A stretch of 64,000 bases of DNA from Uranotaenia lowii. Its lineage: Eukaryota; Arthropoda; Insecta; Diptera; Culicidae. Below are positions 58,808 to 64,000 of the stretch, piece after piece (positions within the stretch are counted from its first letter, which is position 1; each line of letters begins with the position of its first letter). Both the position numbers and the translations under genes were made by a program. The DNA is taken from assembly GCF_029784155.1 (NCBI RefSeq), contig NC_073692.1, positions 328,495,920-328,559,919 on the forward strand, written 5' to 3'. Below the pieces are notes generated by a model. That model worked only from the letters and a program-made list of their open reading frames with translations, was not told the origin of the DNA and did no database searches.

Positions 58808-59398
58808 TGGGAGGTACAAACCCCTGAGAGGGGCAGTACCAAATTGGAGGTACAAACCCTCGAGAGGGGCAGTACCAGATTAGAGGTACAAACCCTCGAG
58901 AGGGGCAGTACCAGATGGGAAGTACAAACCCCTGAGAGGGGCAGTACCAGATTGGAGGTACAAACCCCTGAGAGGGGCAGTGCCAGATTGGAGGTACAAA
59001 CCCTCGAGAGGGGCAGTACCAGATGGGAAGTACAAACCCTCGAGAGGGGCAGTACCAGATGGGAAGTACAAACCCCTGAGAGGGGCAGTACCAGATTGGA
59101 GGTACAAACCCCTGAGAGGGGCAGTACCAGATTGGAGGTACAAACCCCTGAGAGGGGCAGTACCAGATTGGAGGTATAAACCCTCGAGAGGGGCAGTACC
59201 AGATGGAAAGTACAAACCCCTGAGAGGGGCAGTACCAGATTGGAGGTACAAACCCTCGAGAGGGGCAGTACCAGATGGAAATTACAAACCCCTGAGAGGG
59301 GCAGCACCAGACTGGAGGTACAAACAGTACCAGATGGAAGGTACAACCCCCTGAGAGGAGCAGTACCGAATGGGAGAGAAGTACAAACCCCTGAGAGG
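58808..59398 (+). repeat. 36-bp minisatellite with hairpin-forming unit, about 16 copies
   Basis: The unit contains, in order, GGTAC, AAA, CCCCT, GAG, AGGGG, CA, GTACC and a short AGATTGGA-type linker. It is a nested inverted repeat: an outer 5-bp pair GGTAC/GTACC and an inner 5-bp pair CCCCT/AGGGG. A common variant replaces CCCCTGAGAGGGG with CCCTCGAGAGGGG and keeps the pairing. About 16 units by eye, with one shortened and one extended unit near the right end. Because 36 is divisible by three, five of the longer open frames are by-products, including a 259-codon minus-strand frame. Confidence 0.92.
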
Positions 59399-59429
59399 GT
59401 CACTCCCTTTTTGAAATAAGTGAACGGCA

Positions 59430-62400
59430 AATGGATAATTTAAAAAAAAATGAGTAAGATCAAATTATATACGTGAAAAGAGAAGCAAAACATAAAAGAA
59501 CGAGAAAATTTGGAAAAGTTTGGATTAAAAGGATTAGAATAAGAAAGAGTTAAAAAAAGGTAAATGAAGATTAAAAAAAATTGAAAAATAAATTGAATGA
59601 AGATTTTTTTTCAATAATGGGAGTTTCCCACAGGTAAAGATCTAAAAACGAAGAATTCAAGTATAGAAGCAAATAATCAAATGAAATTTGTTGAATGGAG
59701 AACAGAGCAGAAAAAAGGAGGAAGAAAAATTGGGTAGTAAAAATCATGAAAGGAACTTAAAAAAAACAAACAATGGAGAAAAAAAATCAGAACGAAGAAT
59801 GAAGGAAACTTGAAATATCGAAACTATACAGATTAAAAATTCGTAGATCTAAAGTGGATAATAAAGTGAAAAAATAAAAATAATTGGAATTGAGATTCAA
59901 GAATGAATAATGTACAACAGAGGATGAAAAAAAAACGGAAGGAGATTCATGGAGAGTGGAACATGGAAGATATATGGAGGAAAATGAAGAAAGAAAATAA
60001 AGGCATCTTCGATAATGGTAAATAAATGATTGGAATATGAAGATCAAGATTCCATAAAATGACATTTGGAATGTAATGAGAAATATGAAATGAAAAATAT
60101 TGTAGAGAAAAAAGATTGAAAAAAGGAAAAAAACTTAATTAGATGAAAAAAAAAGAATAACAAATGAAGGATGGCATTATAAAGTATGATGAAATTAAAA
60201 AAAAATTGATTATGTAAACGAAGAAAAAAAATGGAGTTTTGAAAAGCGAATAAGAAAAACATTAAAATAGAAATAATATATGAAAAGAAAAAAAAAATGC
60301 AGGACAAGAAAGAAAAAAAAAAGATTAAAATGAACATTGGAAGTTAGAGAATCTAAGAAACAAATTCACAAACGAAATATGAAGTTTGAAATTTTTATTG
60401 AACAGTGTAAAATAGAAAACGAGGCTTGAAATACGAAAGTATTTATTGGAAAAGGAGATAATAAGTGTAACATATCAGGAAATAGAGAGAGATAAATGGA
60501 TTATCATTAAAGGGAGAATGGAAAAATGCAAAATAGAGATGAAGATACTCATAAAGTGTAACATAATGGAATGGGAAACAGTGCCTGAACTAAAGAGCTG
60601 AACTAAAAAGGAAGATCTAAACTTGAGCTCAGATTTTTTTTATCTTTGAGAATGGTAAATTAAGATAAAAAAAAAATAGAAAAATAAATAGAATGAAGAT
60701 TTTTTCAATAAGTTGAGTTTCCCACAGATTAAGATCTAAAAACGAAGAATTCAAGTATAAAAGCAAAAAATTAAAAAGAAATTTGTTCAATGGAGAACAG
60801 AGCAGAAAAAAAGAGAATGAAAAATTGGGTAATATAAATTATGAAAGGAAAGCAGTAAAAGAAAATGAAGGACACAATAACTAAGAAAAATTAAGAAGAA
60901 ATATCAGAAAAAAGATTGAGATAGAAAAAAAGTGAAGAATAAAGTGAAAACATAACAAAAATACCACTGAAGTTTAGAATCAAGAATTACTAATGTACAA
61001 TAGATGATGAAAAAAGGAAGGAGATTAATTAAGAGGGGAATATGGAAAATATATGGCGAAATGAAGAAAGAAAAAATGTGTCATGGATAAAGGCTAAATG
61101 GATAAATGGAAAATGAAGATCATTTTTTTAACGACTGATGTCATTGAGAATGTTAATAAGATACATATAATCAAAAATAGTACAGAAAAAGACATTGAAC
61201 AGAAGTAAGAAAAGTAAATGGAGTTTAAAATAAGGAAAATGAAGAAAAAAAGTACTACTAAAGGATAAGAAAAAAAACTGGAAAAGGGAGTATTGAAAAA
61301 CAATGGAAAAGAAAAAAAAAGTCTTGTATAATTTAAAAGAATAGAAATTCTTGAATAAGGTAGATTTAGAAAAGTGAACATAAAAAAATGGAGATTTAAA
61401 AATTCATAGAACTAAAGTGGGTAATAAAGTGAAAAAATAAAAATAATTGGAATTGAAATTCAAGAATGTATAATGTACAACAGAGGATGAAAAAACGGAA
61501 GGAGATTCATGGAGAGTGGAACATGGAAGATATATGGCGGAAAATGGAGAAAGAAAATAAAAGCATCCTCGATAATGGTAAATGGACGATTGGAATATGA
61601 AGATCAAGATTCCATAAAATGACATTTGGAATGTAATGAGAAATATGAAATGAAAAATATTGTAGAGAAAAAAGATTGAAAAAGGAAGAAAAATTAATTA
61701 GATGAAAAAAAATTAAAAAAAAAAAGAAAAGCAAATGAAAGATGACATGATAAAGTATGATGAAATAAATATTAAATGTACTGAAAATGGAAGTATTGAA
61801 ATCCAAAAATTGGAGAAAAAACGCAAGTATCATTTAAGAGAAAAGAAATTTTTGAATAGAGGAGATTCACAAAAGTGGAGATTAAAAATAGGAAGATTTA
61901 AAGCAGAAAAAAATTAATAAAGGAAAGTAAGGAGGGAAAATGGAGGACAAGAAAACCCTTAGAAAGAAGAAGAAAGGAAAGATAAAAAATTGGAAATAGA
62001 TTGAGAATTAATATGACAAGAGAGGGAGAATAAAGAGAAAATAAAAAAAAAACAGTTAAGTTGAGAATCAAGAATAAATAATATACAAGAGAAGATAAAA
62101 AGGAAGGAGATTGATGAAGCGTGAAACATAAGAAATATTGGTAAATTGGGAAAGAAAATAAATGCATAATGGATAAAGGGTAAATGGATTAATGTTAAAT
62201 GTAGATTACATTTTTTTGGCAACGACTGATGTCATTTGGAATGTTAATAAGAAATATATAAAATGAGAAATAGTGTACAGAAATTAAGCGGAAGATGAAA
62301 ATAAAAGGGTATTGTGTGGGAAGAAAAATTAAAGAATGACAAATGAAGGATGGAATTAAATATATACTACGATGAAAGACATAAAAAAAAATCTTAAAAG

Positions 62401-64000
62401 AGGGAGTGTTGGAAAGGATTTTTTGTAAAAGGAAGATTCAGAATAGTGGAGATTATAAAGAAAAATTATGGCAGAAAGAGTAAAAATTCTGTTTAATGGA
62501 GAGAAAAAAAAATGTGCAAAGAGAGTATGGAAAATTTAAAATAAAAAAAAATATGTTTGAATAATAGGAAGGGAAATAGAGAAAAAAGGAAGATAGAAAA
62601 ATGTAAAAACTTAACAAAAATAGAATGAGTATTGGAAATAAGAAAATGCAAAAAAAATGATACAGGGAGTTGAAAATAAAAAATGAATTATGAACAGTAA
62701 AGAACGGGCATGAAAAACAAAAGTTTTGATTTTAGAAAGTTATGAATGGAAGATGGAAAATGTGTAGTAGAAAATGGAGCATAGAAAAATGGAAATAAAG
62801 CCTATAAAAAAAGATCATTTTGTGGAATAGGAAACAGTGCCTAAAAAAATGCTTATAGATCAGAGAATTGAAACTTAAGCTCAAGAAATTTCAGAATGGC
62901 TAATGAGAGATGAAAAAAATGAAAACGAATTTTTATAAAGGAAGTTTCACAAGAGCAGAAATTGAAAAAGAAAGAATTATAGTAGAAAGAATAAAAATAA
63001 ATTAAACCTTGTTCAATAGAAAACAAATGAAATAAAAATGAGTAGTGGAAAAAAGTGTGGAAAATTAGAAAAAATAATTATGAATAAAAAGTACAAAAAA
63101 AAGAGGAAATTGAACAAATCCTCTCCAGCATCAAAGATAACAAGTAAAAAAGCAAAAATGCAGGACAAAAAATGGAAAAAAAGGAAAATGAAAAATATTA
63201 AATAGACTGGGAATTCGAAGATCAAATGTAGAGAATAAAGTATAAATAACAATAAAATGAGAAATACTGGATGAATAATTGTGTTAAGAAATCGAAAATG
63301 AACAGAAAGAACAAAAAAAAACAAGTTTTGTGAAAAAGAAAACAAAATAGAGAATGGCAAATAAAGGATGGAGATATTGATATAGTAGGATGAAAAACAA
63401 CAACAACAAAATTAAAGGAAAATGGAGATAACACAAACACACACACACTCACAAACCCTGAGTGAAAGATCAGAATGAAAAAAGGTTGTTCCATAAAGGT
63501 GGATATTTAAAAAAGGAAGAATTAAAGCAGAAACAGCCTTAAAAAAAAAAATTTGTAAAATGGAAAAGTAAAAAAAAAGTATTTCAAAAAGAGAGTTTGA
63601 AAAACAGTAAACGATAAATACAGAATGAAAAGTAATAAGGAAAACGGAGGGAAAAAATAACAAAGAAACAACAAAGGAAAAATGGGAAATAGAATGAGCA
63701 AGAGCGTATTTATTAAACAAAAAGCGAGAGAATAATAACCTATACAGAGAGTTCTAAATAAAGAATAAGAAAAAGTGCAATTGAATAGGGGAAATTTAAA
63801 CGATGGAAAATGGACATAGAATTTCAAAAAGGATAATTTGTTGGTAAATAGGAAGCAGTGTACAGATTATACCTGTACAGAAAATAAAAAAAAACTGAAG
63901 TTCGAAAAAAAAAATTAAAATGGTAATTAGAATGTGAAACAAGAAGAAATCGAGTGCGGTTGGAAGGAGAACAAAACAAAAATAGGGTTTTGAAATAAGT
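59430..64000. repeat. Purine-rich, C-poor region with long-range internal duplications
   Basis: The plus strand is dominated by A and G, with few T and very few C, for at least 4.5 kb up to the window edge. It is not simple-sequence DNA: distinct segments recur. Bases 59833-60140 match 61399-61700 closely, 59596-59760 match 60692-60852, and a GGAAACAGTGCCT block recurs near 60577 and 62828. A GACTGATGTCAT block occurs near 61131 and 62224. The minus-strand frames of about 90-115 codons, rich in Phe/Leu/Ser, simply reflect the composition. It could be a complex satellite or the non-coding body of a large element. Confidence 0.8.
63430..63452 (+). repeat. (AC)n microsatellite
   Basis: A short ACACACAC tract interrupting the purine-rich region, one of the few C-containing stretches there. 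Confidence 0.8.

Noticed and set aside
58808..59398. CRISPR array (36-bp period, hairpin repeats)
   Set aside because: There are no unique spacers between repeats, since the whole period is repeated. No cas genes are present, and the sequence is eukaryotic.
58651..59430. 259-codon minus-strand frame and overlapping 124-142-codon plus-strand frames
   Set aside because: The period of 36 bp keeps several frames open at once on both strands. The peptides are pure repeat translations with no signal or domain.
59787..63827. Many minus-strand frames of 70-115 codons rich in Phe, Leu, Ile and Ser, looking like membrane proteins
   Set aside because: They arise because the complement of purine-rich DNA is pyrimidine-rich and lacks stops. 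They overlap in different frames and share peptides only where the DNA is duplicated.

Overview
The window reads as AT-rich, gene-poor eukaryotic DNA built almost entirely from transposable elements, satellites and unrecognised spacer. I find no convincing host protein-coding exon. The transposon mix is a Penelope-like element, Helitron-type elements, hAT and piggyBac-like non-autonomous elements, Tc1/mariner-type foldbacks, a non-LTR relic and tRNA-derived repeats, in an AT-rich background with CpG-rich satellite. This suggests an insect with a large repeat-rich genome, perhaps a dipteran such as a mosquito. The organism is inference; no host gene is available to confirm it.

Layout. 1-913: one copy of a long-armed foldback element, cut by the window edge (a fuller copy lies at 35561-36690). 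2938-3077: a 140-bp MITE with TTAA targets. 3862-5954 and 15357-17092: two related Helitron-type elements with a 3' hairpin plus CTAG end and internal repeats of about 150 bp; a decayed inverted relative lies at 9815-10330. 6160-7216: a large inverted duplication carrying three tRNA-like sequences. 14389-15356: a MITE ending exactly where the second Helitron begins. 17855-18442 and 48955-49559: two copies of one TTAA-flanked piggyBac-like MITE.

22986-31012: an approximately 8-kb tandem array of a 9-bp CpG-rich unit (TACGGTTCN), with a 10-bp variant and a terminal stretch in inverted orientation. 31400-33400: a non-LTR reverse transcriptase relic interrupted by a hAT-like element with a perfect 8-bp target duplication. 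36982-39364: a Tc1/mariner-type long-armed foldback with a 788-bp hAT-like element nested inside, again with a perfect 8-bp duplication. 39986-41089: a further mariner-type MITE.

44008-47288: the only substantial coding element, a near-complete Penelope-like retroelement. It has a 706-codon reverse transcriptase ORF, a GIY-YIG endonuclease region separated from it by one stop codon and broken by one frameshift, a hammerhead-ribozyme-like core, 52-bp direct terminal repeats and 8-bp target duplications. 47547-48690: a third foldback family. 54163-57625: scattered MITEs sharing a GGGGTAATTATGAACA end, plus a TA-flanked MITE that contains a tRNA-like segment.

58808-64000: a 36-bp minisatellite whose unit is a nested hairpin, followed by more than 4.5 kb of strongly purine-rich, C-poor DNA with long-range internal duplications that continues past the window edge. 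Most open reading frames in the window are by-products of repeat periodicity or base composition.
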